From Acidimicrobiales bacterium (GTDB lineage Bacteria; Actinomycetota; Acidimicrobiia; Acidimicrobiales; UBA8190): 6,055 bases of DNA. The translations under genes were made by a program, and so were the position numbers. The stretch is taken from assembly GCA_030042575.1 (NCBI GenBank), contig JASHZK010000252.1, positions 1 through 6,055 on the forward strand, written 5' to 3'. The notes beneath the pieces were generated by a model. That model had not been told where the DNA came from and ran no database searches. It saw only the letters and a program-made list of their open reading frames with translations. Of this stretch, positions 1-5,993 are shown in pieces; position 1 is the stretch's first letter, and every line of letters starts with the position of its first letter.

Positions 1-1202
1 GCCTTGCCGTCGTAGGCGGCGGTGGCGATGAACCCGCCCGAGAAACCGCCGAACACGACATTGGTGGCCCAGCGTAGATGCCCGGTGGTCGGGTCGAGTG
101 AGAAGTACGTGCCGTCCTTGCCGCCCTCTCCGAGGAAGACGGCGTCTCCCTGCGAATCGAGCCCGGCGTTGACAGTGGCTCCGAAGTCCCAGTCACAGGT
201 GGCCTCGTCGGCGGGAAGGGGCGGTCGGTACACCCATACGAGCTGGCCAGTGGTGATACGCAGGGCGATGACGGTGATCGAGAAGGGCAGGTAGTTGGTG
301 GTGTCGTTGACGATGCAATCGGCCATCCCGTACACCACCAGGCCCTGGGCGGGAAGCACCGTTCCCGAGGACCACACGCTGCCGCAGCCGTTGTAGAGGA
401 CGGGACCACCGATGGTGGCGACGTCGGTTTGGTACTCCCACACGGGATCGCCGCTGTCCAAGCTGGCCCCTACGATGTATCCAGCGGAGCCCGGTTGGGT
501 GTCGACGTCCACTCCGAAAAGCACGAGGCCGTCGACCACCACCGGCGAAGAGAAGATCCGGGTGTTGTCCGTGTTCGGATCGAGCGGACCGGGTCGTCCC
601 GAGTAGTCGTGCTCCCAGTACACCGAGCCGTTGTCGGCGTTCAGCGCGTACAGGGTGTAGCCACCACCGAAGATGACCAGGGCCGGTCGGCTTCCTGAGG
701 CTGGCTCGAACCATGCGGAAGACGTGATCAGGCCCCCATCGGAGTTGTCGGTGCGGTGCTTCTCTCCGGGATATGGCACCACGCCGTTCTGCGCCATGAC
801 CTTCGTCTTCCAACGCAGTTTCCCCGTCTCCAGGTTGAGCGCATAGAAGTAGTCGTCCCACGACCCGACGTAGACGGTGTCTCCCACGACCGTGGGAGTG
901 GCGGTGACGGCGTCGCCGGTGGGGAAGATCCATGCCTTGCGCAAAGTCTTGACCGTCGACTCAGTGAGGGTGGTCCGGCCGTTGAAAGTGTGCTGGGCGT
1001 TGTAGCCGTAGGTGGGCCAGTCCCACACGCTCACGGTCTTCGGGACAGCTGGCGGCGCATGAACGGCGGCAGTCGGGGTCTTCGCGCAGCCGGCCAAGAC
1101 AGTGGCGGTCACCGTCAAAGCAATGAGCGCCCGCCGCCGACCGAGAGACCTGACCGGTGACGCCGCTGTCGGCCCCGGTGCCACGGTCCTGCCAAGCCCC
1201 AT
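1..1202 (-). CDS. PQQ-type beta-propeller lipoprotein, polyvinyl-alcohol-dehydrogenase-like (3' end outside window)
   Basis: This frame is open from an ATG at 1202 to the window edge, giving 400 codons with no stop. The N-terminus has an arginine cluster (R22-R24), a hydrophobic stretch (A25-A37) and a lipobox LAGC with the lipidated Cys at 39, so the mature protein should sit on the outer face of the membrane. A WPTYGYNAQHT segment (62-72) precedes at least five propeller blades, at roughly 105-132, 174-197, 221-257, 288-325 and 353-379. Blades end in the PQQ-repeat signature, for example YALNLETGKLRW, YALNADNGSVYW and FSLDPTTGHLRW. The DWDFGATVN motif (337-345) resembles the DxDFG motif of PVA-dehydrogenase-like propellers. 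No CXXCH haem site is present in the visible part, so this may be a PQQ-binding-like structural propeller and not an active quinoprotein. A run of six G (1209-1214 on the complement), 6 bases before the ATG, is the likely ribosome site. The C-terminus is missing. The substrate is unknown. Confidence 0.85.
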   Translation of the reverse strand, partial: MGLGRTVAPGPTAASPVRSLGRRRALIALTVTATVLAGCAKTPTAAVHAPPAVPKTVSVWDWPTYGYNAQHTFNGRTTLTESTVKTLRKAWIFPTGDAVTATPTVVGDTVYVGSWDDYFYALNLETGKLRWKTKVMAQNGVVPYPGEKHRTDNSDGGLITSSAWFEPASGSRPALVIFGGGYTLYALNADNGSVYWEHDYSGRPGPLDPNTDNTRIFSSPVVVDGLVLFGVDVDTQPGSAGYIVGASLDSGDPVWEYQTDVATIGGPVLYNGCGSVWSSGTVLPAQGLVVYGMADCIVNDTTNYLPFSITVIALRITTGQLVWVYRPPLPADEATCDWDFGATVNAGLDSQGDAVFLGEGGKDGTYFSLDPTTGHLRWATNVVFGGFSGGFIATAAYDGK

Positions 1203-1248
1203 CGATCGCCCCCCGAACAGTCCCGCATCATGGCTGACGCGGCCCAGC

Positions 1249-1254
1249 ATCGTA
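1249..1254 (-). promoter_or_regulatory. possible -10 box for the PQQ lipoprotein gene
   Basis: TACGAT on the complement, preceded by T, lies 46 bases upstream of the lipoprotein ATG and matches the TANNNT actinobacterial -10 pattern. No convincing -35 hexamer stands 16-18 bases upstream, so this is only a candidate. The rest of the 1203-1479 spacer shows no further gene. Confidence 0.25.
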
Positions 1255-1460
1255 ACGAACGGAGGAACCAGGGAGTGGACAGACTCTCACAACCTCTAAT
1301 TTCCCGTTCGCCAACCTCCCGTCGCCGTACCGGGACCTCGGTGACACCTGAGGATTAGCTGAAGCGCCATCGGGCCCTCAGGGTCATCCCGCCCGGTGGA
1401 CGACCCGCATATCGAGCAGGACCGCAGGCCTGGGCTGAGAGGGCGGCGCTCGGTACCGGG

Positions 1461-1481
1461 ACACGCGTACGATACGCGTGT
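1461..1481. promoter_or_regulatory. perfect 9-3-9 palindrome over the promoter and start of the VOC gene
   Basis: ACACGCGTA (1461-1469), spacer CGA, then TACGCGTGT (1473-1481) form an exact inverted repeat. Its centre holds the candidate -10 box TACGAT (1468-1473), and its right arm covers the GTG start at 1480. The size and symmetry suit a dimeric repressor operator. As RNA only the right arm would be transcribed if the message is leaderless, so a DNA-level role is more likely than a hairpin. The binding protein is unknown. Confidence 0.55.
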
Positions 1482-1833
1482 GAGCCTGGAGTGGGAGCAG
1501 GTCATCGTGGATGCCGCCGATCCCGGCGCGCTCGGCCGGTGGTGGGCGAGGGCGCTGGGGTGGGTTGTGGTGAACGACGACCCCGAGGAATTCGAGATCC
1601 GCCCGGCGCCGGACCGGACGCCTGGACTCCTGTTCAGCCGGGTCCCGGAACACAAGACACTCAAGAATCGGCTGCACCTCGATTTCCGGCCCGAGGACCA
1701 ACAGGCCGAGGTCGCCCGGCTCCTCGGCCTCGGCGCCACCCATGCCGACGTCGGTCAGGGAGACGAGACGTGGGTGGTGCTGGCCGATCCCGAAGGCAAC
1801 GAGTTCTGCGTTCTGCGTGCTGTCGTCGCCTGA
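1480..1833 (+). CDS. VOC superfamily, Glyoxalase_6-like protein
   Basis: A 117-residue protein typical in size for a single-chain VOC/glyoxalase-like domain with two beta-alpha-beta-beta-beta modules. The first module reads VDAADPGALGRWWARALGW. The second contains RLHLDF, where the His is in the usual metal-ligand position, and ends in the family signature DPEGNEFCVL, whose Glu is the other usual ligand. This pattern matches the glyoxalase-like families common in actinobacteria (PF18029 type), where reactions are mostly unknown. Roles in detoxification or resistance are possible but not shown here. The frame stays open upstream to an ATG at 1396, but those 28 residues do not look like the family. 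I prefer the GTG at 1480, where the conserved fold begins and a TACGAT -10 box ends 6 bases before it, implying a leaderless message. The gene is divergent from the PQQ lipoprotein and converges with the MarR gene. Confidence 0.8.
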   Translation: MSLEWEQVIVDAADPGALGRWWARALGWVVVNDDPEEFEIRPAPDRTPGLLFSRVPEHKTLKNRLHLDFRPEDQQAEVARLLGLGATHADVGQGDETWVVLADPEGNEFCVLRAVVA

Positions 1834-1858
1834 CGCCGAGCCGGTCGGATCCTGGGAG

Positions 1859-1878
1859 GTTGGTCTCAGAGGACCAGC
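1859..1878. terminator. possible bidirectional hairpin between convergent genes
   Basis: The 48-base gap between the VOC stop and the MarR stop contains TGGTC (1861-1865), a six-base loop, and GACCA (1872-1876). A wobble pair and a G-C pair extend the stem to 7. There is no T-tract on either side, so intrinsic termination would be weak. It is the only hairpin I see between these convergent genes. Confidence 0.3.
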
Positions 1879-1881
1879 AGC

Positions 1882-2367
1882 TCAATCCCGGGTGAGCCCT
1901 CGCCTGACGGCGTGGCCCTTGAGGGACGCCTTGATCTCGGCGAGGACCGACAGCCCCTTGCGCAACCCGGCCAGCTCCTCGGCCGTCAGACGCCGCTCGA
2001 GCTCCTTGTCCACCTCGAGGCATCCCTCGTAGCTCGCCCTGTTCGCCGCTTCGCCTCGCTCGGTCATACAGAGGGTCATTCTCCGGCGATCGTCGGGATC
2101 GACGTCCCGGGTGATGAAGCCGCGCAACACCATCGTGTCGACCAACTGGCTGAAGGCCTGCTTGGTGAACCCCAGTCCTTGGATCATGTCGGCGATCGAT
2201 TCCTCACCGGTCGTCAGATAGGCGAGGAGGTAGCCGCCGGTGGTGGGCAGGTCGTCCAGCCCGGCGGCGACCAGGCGGACGTCCGCCGAGCGCTTGTATG
2301 CGCCTCGGGCCAGGCGCATCAGCTCGGGAATGGCCTGGTACTTCTCAGCCGGGAGGGAGTCGGTCAC
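1882..2367 (-). CDS. MarR-family transcriptional regulator
   Basis: A 161-residue protein of usual MarR length. An N-terminal dimerisation helix region (about 8-35) is followed by a winged helix. The recognition helix lies near GFTKQAFSQLVDTMVLRGF (66-84) and the wing is DPDDRRRMTLCMTERG (90-105), the classic MarR wing with the DxRRR core. C-terminal helices (about 110-155) would complete the dimer interface. The frame extends 19 codons upstream to a GTG at 2424, but I chose the GTG at 2367 because a promoter ends 7 bases before it and the extra residues overlap that promoter. MarR proteins act as dimers that usually repress nearby genes and their own promoter and are released by small ligands. 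The ligand cannot be read from sequence. The likely targets are its own promoter and perhaps the SRPBCC gene upstream on the same strand. Confidence 0.85.
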   Translation of the reverse strand: MTDSLPAEKYQAIPELMRLARGAYKRSADVRLVAAGLDDLPTTGGYLLAYLTTGEESIADMIQGLGFTKQAFSQLVDTMVLRGFITRDVDPDDRRRMTLCMTERGEAANRASYEGCLEVDKELERRLTAEELAGLRKGLSVLAEIKASLKGHAVRRGLTRD

Positions 2368-2374
2368 GTGCTCA

Positions 2375-2403
2375 GTTCTATGTCCAACCACATTGACAGT
2401 CAA
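2375..2403 (-). promoter_or_regulatory. sigma-70-like promoter of the MarR gene with palindromic -35
   Basis: On the complement, TTGACT (2403-2398) is followed by a 17-base spacer and TAGAAC (2380-2375), and the GTG start lies 7 bases further on, consistent with a leaderless transcript. The -35 box is half of a perfect palindrome, TTGAC-N-GTCAA (2393-2403), which could be an autoregulatory operator. Two more TTGAC copies lie just upstream, at 2409-2413 and 2434-2438. Confidence 0.6.
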
Positions 2404-2458
2404 GGTAATTGACGACTGCCCCACCGACCAGCTTTGACATCCCCAGACGCCGCCATGG

Positions 2459-2974
2459 CTACGTCCCGACGGGAGGTGGGTCAGCCTGCTCGACCAGCTC
2501 GGCCAGGTTCGCCAGACTGGCCTCCATGGCCGGCCGCCAATCCTCGCCCTCCTTGGTGGCCTCGTGTAACCACGTGGGAGCCGCCGAGAGGTCGTAGAAC
2601 TCGGTGACTCGAGTTCCTCCCCCGGACCGAGGGGTCAGTTCCCAGCCCCATCGAAAGTGCGCCCTCTCGCCTACCCGAGATTGAAAGTCTGGCTTGTCCG
2701 TTGCCTTCAAAACCGGTTCCCAGGCGATCCGCCGGTCGGCCTCGAACTCGACCACGTGATTCTCCATCACGTACTCGCCCAGCACGTCGTTGAACATCGC
2801 CATCTCGAAGACGTCGCCGATCCCGGACAAGAGGCGCCGATCGTTGGTTCCCCTCAGCATGCCGGAGCCGTCGATGGTGGAGTGGTCAGCCGGCCTGGCC
2901 AGGTGGTCGAACAGCTCGTGGGCGGGTGCGTCGATGTCCCGAGAGACCGATATGGAAGGTTCATGGCTGGTCAT
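2459..2974 (-). CDS. SRPBCC (START/Bet v1-like) family protein
   Basis: A 171-residue protein with the SRPBCC helix-grip layout. It opens with a beta strand leading into SVSRDIDAPAHELFDHLA (about 9-26), the classic N-terminal signature of polyketide-cyclase/AHSA1-type proteins. IDGSGMLRG follows, then central strands with ENHVVEF and RIAWEP, RWGWELTP, then TRVTEFYDLS, and a long C-terminal amphipathic helix (MEASLANLAELVEQ) that closes the ligand cavity. Such proteins bind hydrophobic small molecules or act as cyclases, and the ligand here is unknown. The frame extends to an ATG at 3007 (182 residues). I prefer the ATG at 2974 because the fold begins right after it, but neither start has a clear ribosome site. 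It lies upstream of the MarR gene on the same strand, 91 bases away, with the MarR promoter in the gap. Confidence 0.75.
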   Translation of the reverse strand: MTSHEPSISVSRDIDAPAHELFDHLARPADHSTIDGSGMLRGTNDRRLLSGIGDVFEMAMFNDVLGEYVMENHVVEFEADRRIAWEPVLKATDKPDFQSRVGERAHFRWGWELTPRSGGGTRVTEFYDLSAAPTWLHEATKEGEDWRPAMEASLANLAELVEQADPPPVGT

Positions 2975-2997
2975 GATGGGTGGACGAAGCGGCCAAT

Positions 2998-3126
2998 CGG
3001 GATTCATCGGTGCTCGGCAGAGCGATATCTTCCCCGCGGGATGTCGCCCAGCACCGTCTACCGTACTTCGCCGATCGGGACGACCTGCTCGCGCCGTGAT
3101 GGCGACGACGATCGATTCGGCCGCCT
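2998..3126 (+). pseudogene. decayed TetR-family DNA-binding domain fragment
   Basis: Three pieces in three frames join into a TetR helix-turn-helix. GFIGARQSDIFPAG is encoded at 3000-3041, then MSPSTVYR at 3041-3064, then YFADRDDLLA at 3064-3093, then AVMATTIDSAAF from 3093. GMSPSTVYR-YFADRDDLLA-AV closely matches the usual recognition helix and the start of helix 4 in TetR proteins. Each junction is explained by the loss of a single base near 3040, 3064 and 3093. No ligand-binding domain follows: the ClC gene's stop is at 3127-3129 on the other strand. The helix before the turn and the N-terminus are not recognisable, and would overlap the start of the SRPBCC gene. I read it as the remnant of a regulator once divergent from the SRPBCC gene. 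Sequencing indels are the main alternative for the frameshifts, but not for the missing C-terminal domain. Confidence 0.6.
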
Positions 3127-5112
3127 TTAGGTGGATGTTCCTTGTGGCTCGGCGCTCTGGGGTGATCGGGACTCGGTGCCTGGGCTTGCCGTGACTCGCC
3201 GGAGGGTGAGGAGTCGCTCGGCGTGGCGTTCCTCTTCGAGAAGTCTCTGGCGGGCGCTGAGGAGATCGAACTGGGTGATGAGGCCTTGGAGCCGTTGGGG
3301 ATTGGAGTCGGAGACCACGGGTAGGGCGCCGAGTCCAAGCGCCGCCATGCGATCGGCCACTGCACGGAGCACTTCGTCGGGATGGGCGATGACGGGCGCT
3401 CTGTTCATTACGTCGCTCACCGTGGTGTGCCGGCTCTTTCCTTTCAGTATCGTTGACCAGGGTAGGACTCCGACGAGGACGGCGTCGCCATCGATGACCG
3501 GGTACAGGCGTTGGCGGCGGGCGGGAGAGCCTTCGGGCAGTGAGTCGTAGATGTCGCGAACGAGACGGTGCGGGTCGAATGTGTACAGCTCGGTGTCCAT
3601 CACCTCTCTGACGAAGGTGGCCTCGAGCGGGTCGACGGCGTACTCCCGCATGACGTGGAACCCGCGGCGCGCAACTTTTTCCGTCAGGATGGACCGTTTC
3701 AGTATCAGCACACTGACCAAGTGTGCGATCGTGGCCGCAACCAACAGCGCCAGCAGGCTGTTCCCATCGTGAGTGAGCTCAAAGGCGAACACGGTGGCCG
3801 TGAATGGCGACCGGGTGACACCGCCGATTGCCGCGGCCAAGCCGATCAGCGCCCATACACCTGAAGAGGCGCCAGGTAGAGCGTGCCCGAGTACGCCGCC
3901 TATGGCCGCGCCCATCATGAGAATGGGCGCCAGAATGCCACCGCTGGTCCCACTTCCCAGAGCCCCGGACCAGATGACCAGCTTCACCACCAACAGCAGC
4001 AGGAGGGCGCCGACTGCGAGCTGGCCGAGCAACTCGGCATGGATGGTGCCGTAGCCGACGCCGAGCGCTCGAGGATCGATGAGGCCCCCGACGCCGACGA
4101 GCAGCCCACCGATGGTGGGCCACCACATCCAGTGCAGCCGGCCCGTCAGCTTCTTGAACAAGTCCTCGAATCGATAGACGGCCTGGGTCATGACCCAGGC
4201 CGAGAGCCCCACGGCGATACCCACTGCGGCGGCGCCGAGAAGGACAACGCCGCCGAGCGGGGCGTGGGTGGGGACTGGGAAGATGGGCTGAGGCGTCACG
4301 AGCCCGGCGGTGGACATCGCCATACGCAGTCCGTCCGCCGTGGCCGCGGCGATACCGATGGGAACCATGGACCGGGGCCGGAGCTCGAAGGCCAGCAGTT
4401 CGACGCCGAAAAGAGTGGCGGCCACCGGAGTGCCGAACAACGCGCTCATCCCGGCTGCTGCTCCTGCCACCAACAGCGCCCGGCGCTGGGCGGCGGTAAG
4501 CCGAAACAGCTGGCCAACGATCGAACCCACAGCGCCGCCGGTCAAGATGATCGGCCCCTCCGCCCCGAACGGACCGCCGGTGCCTATGCTGATGGCGCTG
4601 GAGATGGGCTTGAGCACGGCCAGGCGGGGCTGGACCTGGCTGCCGTTGATCAAGATTCTCTCCATGGCCTCGGGTATCCCATGTCCGCGGATCTGCTCCG
4701 AGCCGTAGCGGGCCATCAGGCCGATGACGAGCCCGCCCCCGACCGGGATCACCACCGCCAGGGCGCCGAGCGTGTTGTGAGCCGGTGAGACCAGCTGAAC
4801 ACTCAGGCGCTGGTAGTAGAAGAGGTTGGTGAAGAAGCCGATCGTGTCGACCAGTGCCAGGCAGATGCCTGCCCCCAGGGCGCCGATGACGACGGCCAGG
4901 GGCACGAGCCGCAAGATGGCCGGAGTGGCCGTGAAGTCACCGAGGGGCCGCTGCGCTGACCGACGGGGCCAGCCATCGGAACCGACCAGCGTCTCCGGTT
5001 CCGCTGCGTCCTGAGAGACCACGTCGCCGGCGGCGGCCGGCTGGACCGCATCCGCCCCGTCACCGTCGACTGGTCCTGCCGTGGACGCAGGCTCGGAGTC
5101 CCGATCAGCCAT
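3127..5112 (-). CDS. ClC-family chloride channel/transporter with C-terminal CBS pair
   Basis: A 661-residue inner-membrane protein. Residues 1-60 are an acidic, low-complexity cytoplasmic tail. Hydrophobic helices fill about 65-475 and carry the ClC selectivity motifs: GHGIP (143-147, usually GSGIP), GAEGP (183-187, with the gating Glu at 185) and GSGTSGGILAP (386-396). VELLAFELRP (237-246) places a Glu (243) where H+/Cl- exchangers such as E. coli ClcA keep the internal proton glutamate, so exchange is plausible but unproven. LTEKVARRG (476-484) leads to two CBS domains, about 500-560 and 565-625, ending in an LLEEERHAERLL helix. CBS pairs in ClC proteins often bind adenine nucleotides. The frame runs on to 5307, but its first 65 codons overlap the divergent regulator and look random. 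I chose the ATG at 5112, with GGGA 7 bases upstream. It probably shares control with the divergent MarR-DUF488 gene. Confidence 0.93.
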   Translation of the reverse strand: MADRDSEPASTAGPVDGDGADAVQPAAAGDVVSQDAAEPETLVGSDGWPRRSAQRPLGDFTATPAILRLVPLAVVIGALGAGICLALVDTIGFFTNLFYYQRLSVQLVSPAHNTLGALAVVIPVGGGLVIGLMARYGSEQIRGHGIPEAMERILINGSQVQPRLAVLKPISSAISIGTGGPFGAEGPIILTGGAVGSIVGQLFRLTAAQRRALLVAGAAAGMSALFGTPVAATLFGVELLAFELRPRSMVPIGIAAATADGLRMAMSTAGLVTPQPIFPVPTHAPLGGVVLLGAAAVGIAVGLSAWVMTQAVYRFEDLFKKLTGRLHWMWWPTIGGLLVGVGGLIDPRALGVGYGTIHAELLGQLAVGALLLLLVVKLVIWSGALGSGTSGGILAPILMMGAAIGGVLGHALPGASSGVWALIGLAAAIGGVTRSPFTATVFAFELTHDGNSLLALLVAATIAHLVSVLILKRSILTEKVARRGFHVMREYAVDPLEATFVREVMDTELYTFDPHRLVRDIYDSLPEGSPARRQRLYPVIDGDAVLVGVLPWSTILKGKSRHTTVSDVMNRAPVIAHPDEVLRAVADRMAALGLGALPVVSDSNPQRLQGLITQFDLLSARQRLLEEERHAERLLTLRRVTASPGTESRSPQSAEPQGTST

Positions 5113-5170
5113 CGCCGCGTCCCAACAGCTCGAGCGGCGAAGGACCAGCCGGAGCACCGTAACCCAATCG

Positions 5171-5199
5171 CATCGTATGACGATGGTATCGTGTATCGA
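5171..5199. promoter_or_regulatory. half-site array in the ClC / MarR-DUF488 intergenic region
   Basis: CATCGT-ATG-ACGATG (5171-5185) is a perfect 6-3-6 inverted repeat. It overlaps a second one, ACGAT-GGT-ATCGT (5180-5192). The half-site ATCGT/ACGAT thus starts at 5172, 5180 and 5188, with a variant ATCGA at 5195, a spacing close to 8 bases. The array covers the regulator's -10 box TATCGT (5187-5192) and a possible ClC -10 box, TACGAT on the complement (5177-5172). A dimeric MarR protein bound here would block both promoters. Confidence 0.55.
5187..5192 (+). promoter_or_regulatory. -10 box of the MarR-DUF488 gene, leaderless start
   Basis: TATCGT ends 6 bases before the ATG at 5199 and there is no Shine-Dalgarno sequence, so the transcript probably begins at or next to the start codon. 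No good -35 hexamer is visible 16-18 bases upstream, which is common in actinobacterial promoters. Confidence 0.5.
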
Positions 5200-5993
5200 T
5201 GGTGTTGTCGCACGAGGACTACGGCCGGCTCCTGACGCTGAGGAACGGGTTGCGTCGGTTCCTGCGTTGGAGCGAACAGCAAGCCGAAGCCGCTGGTCTG
5301 ACGCCAAACCAGCATCAGCTGCTCCTCGCCGTCCGTGGGCACGACGATCCCCGGGGGCCGACGATCGGCGAAGTGGCCGACTATCTCCTCCTCCGTCATC
5401 ACAGCACGGTCGAGCTCGTCGATCGCGCCGATGCAGCCGGGCTCGTCACCCGCTACCGCGACCCCGACGATCGCCGAGTCGTCCGGCTCCAAGTCACCGA
5501 CGAAGGTGCCGAGCGTCTCGAATCCCTCGCTACACTCCACCTCGAAGAGATCGACCGCCTCTCGCTCCAACTCCCGGCTGCCTGGAGCGGGATCAGGCCA
5601 GACCAACCCACCCACGGGCTGCCCGGTGCGTCATCTGCGCCAGCCGTCGCCATGTCCCGCATCTACGACTACGTTCCCGAGGACAGGTCGTTTGCGGTCC
5701 TAGTCGATCGACTCTGGCCCCGGGGACTCTCCCGGGCCGACGCACCCGTCGATCTCTGGCTCAAACAGGTTGCGCCCACCACCGAGCTGCGACGCTGGTA
5801 CGCACACGATCCGCGACGCTTTGAAGAATTCGCGGCCCGGTACCGAGAAGAGCTCGAAGAGCAGCCGACGCGACAAGCTTTCGAGCGCCTCGAGCAACTA
5901 GCCACCGAAGGAGACGTGGTCCTGCTCACCGCCGCCAGAGATGTCCAGCACTCATCAGCGATCGTCCTCCAACAACTGCTCATGCGATCATGA
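5199..5993 (+). CDS. MarR winged-helix regulator fused to a DUF488 (YeaO-like) domain
   Basis: A 264-residue two-domain protein. Residues 1-130 are a MarR winged helix: LTPNQHQLLLAV (34-45), a recognition region TIGEVADYLLLRHHSTVELV (55-74), and the wing DPDDRRVVRLQVTDEG (88-103). A Pro/Gly/Ala-rich linker (131-151) leads to a DUF488 domain (about 153-262) with its hallmark VLVDRLWPRGLSR (167-179), LWLKQVAPTTELRRWY (186-201), HDPRRFEEFAARYREEL (203-219) and VVLLTAARDVQHSSAIVL (240-257). E. coli YeaO has the same domain alone, and its biochemical role is not settled. An internal ATG at 5652 could start a free DUF488 protein, but it has no ribosome site or promoter-like sequence, so one fused protein is more likely. 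The DUF488 part could be a ligand-sensing domain (inference). The gene is divergent from the ClC gene, 86 bases apart, over a half-site array. Confidence 0.88.
   Translation: MVLSHEDYGRLLTLRNGLRRFLRWSEQQAEAAGLTPNQHQLLLAVRGHDDPRGPTIGEVADYLLLRHHSTVELVDRADAAGLVTRYRDPDDRRVVRLQVTDEGAERLESLATLHLEEIDRLSLQLPAAWSGIRPDQPTHGLPGASSAPAVAMSRIYDYVPEDRSFAVLVDRLWPRGLSRADAPVDLWLKQVAPTTELRRWYAHDPRRFEEFAARYREELEEQPTRQAFERLEQLATEGDVVLLTAARDVQHSSAIVLQQLLMRS

Noticed and set aside
193..933. 246-codon minus-strand frame rich in Arg, His and Gly
   Set aside because: It overlaps the PQQ lipoprotein in a different frame on the same strand. Its composition is that of a GC-rich shadow, whereas the overlapping frame shows a lipobox and repeated propeller blades.
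1347..1382. Inverted repeat CCTGAGG / CCTCAGG with a 22-base loop in the divergent spacer
   Set aside because: The loop is long, there is no T-tract, and it lies upstream of both divergent genes where a terminator is not expected.
1327..1462. 10-base direct repeat GTACCGGGAC at 1327-1336 and 1453-1462
   Set aside because: Two short GC-rich copies 126 bases apart are compatible with chance. No target duplication or mobile-element ends accompany them.
3883..4788. 301-codon plus-strand frame opposite the ClC gene
   Set aside because: It is antisense to the conserved ClC membrane core, rich in Gly, Asp, Glu, Arg and His with no recognisable domain. It is a frame kept open by GC-rich codon use.
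5113..5307. 65-codon N-terminal extension of the ClC frame
   Set aside because: It overlaps the divergent regulator and its operator array and resembles no ClC N-terminus. The ATG at 5112 fits better.
4803..5615. 270-codon minus-strand frame spanning the ClC and MarR-DUF488 starts
   Set aside because: It crosses two well-supported divergent genes in the wrong frame and shows no domain.
5081..5824. 247-codon plus-strand frame overlapping the MarR-DUF488 gene
   Set aside because: It is an Arg/Ser/Pro-rich shadow in another frame of a gene with two clear domains.
5652..5993. Separate DUF488 gene starting at the internal ATG
   Set aside because: No ribosome site or -10 box precedes it, and the frame is continuous with the MarR domain, so a fusion is the simpler reading.
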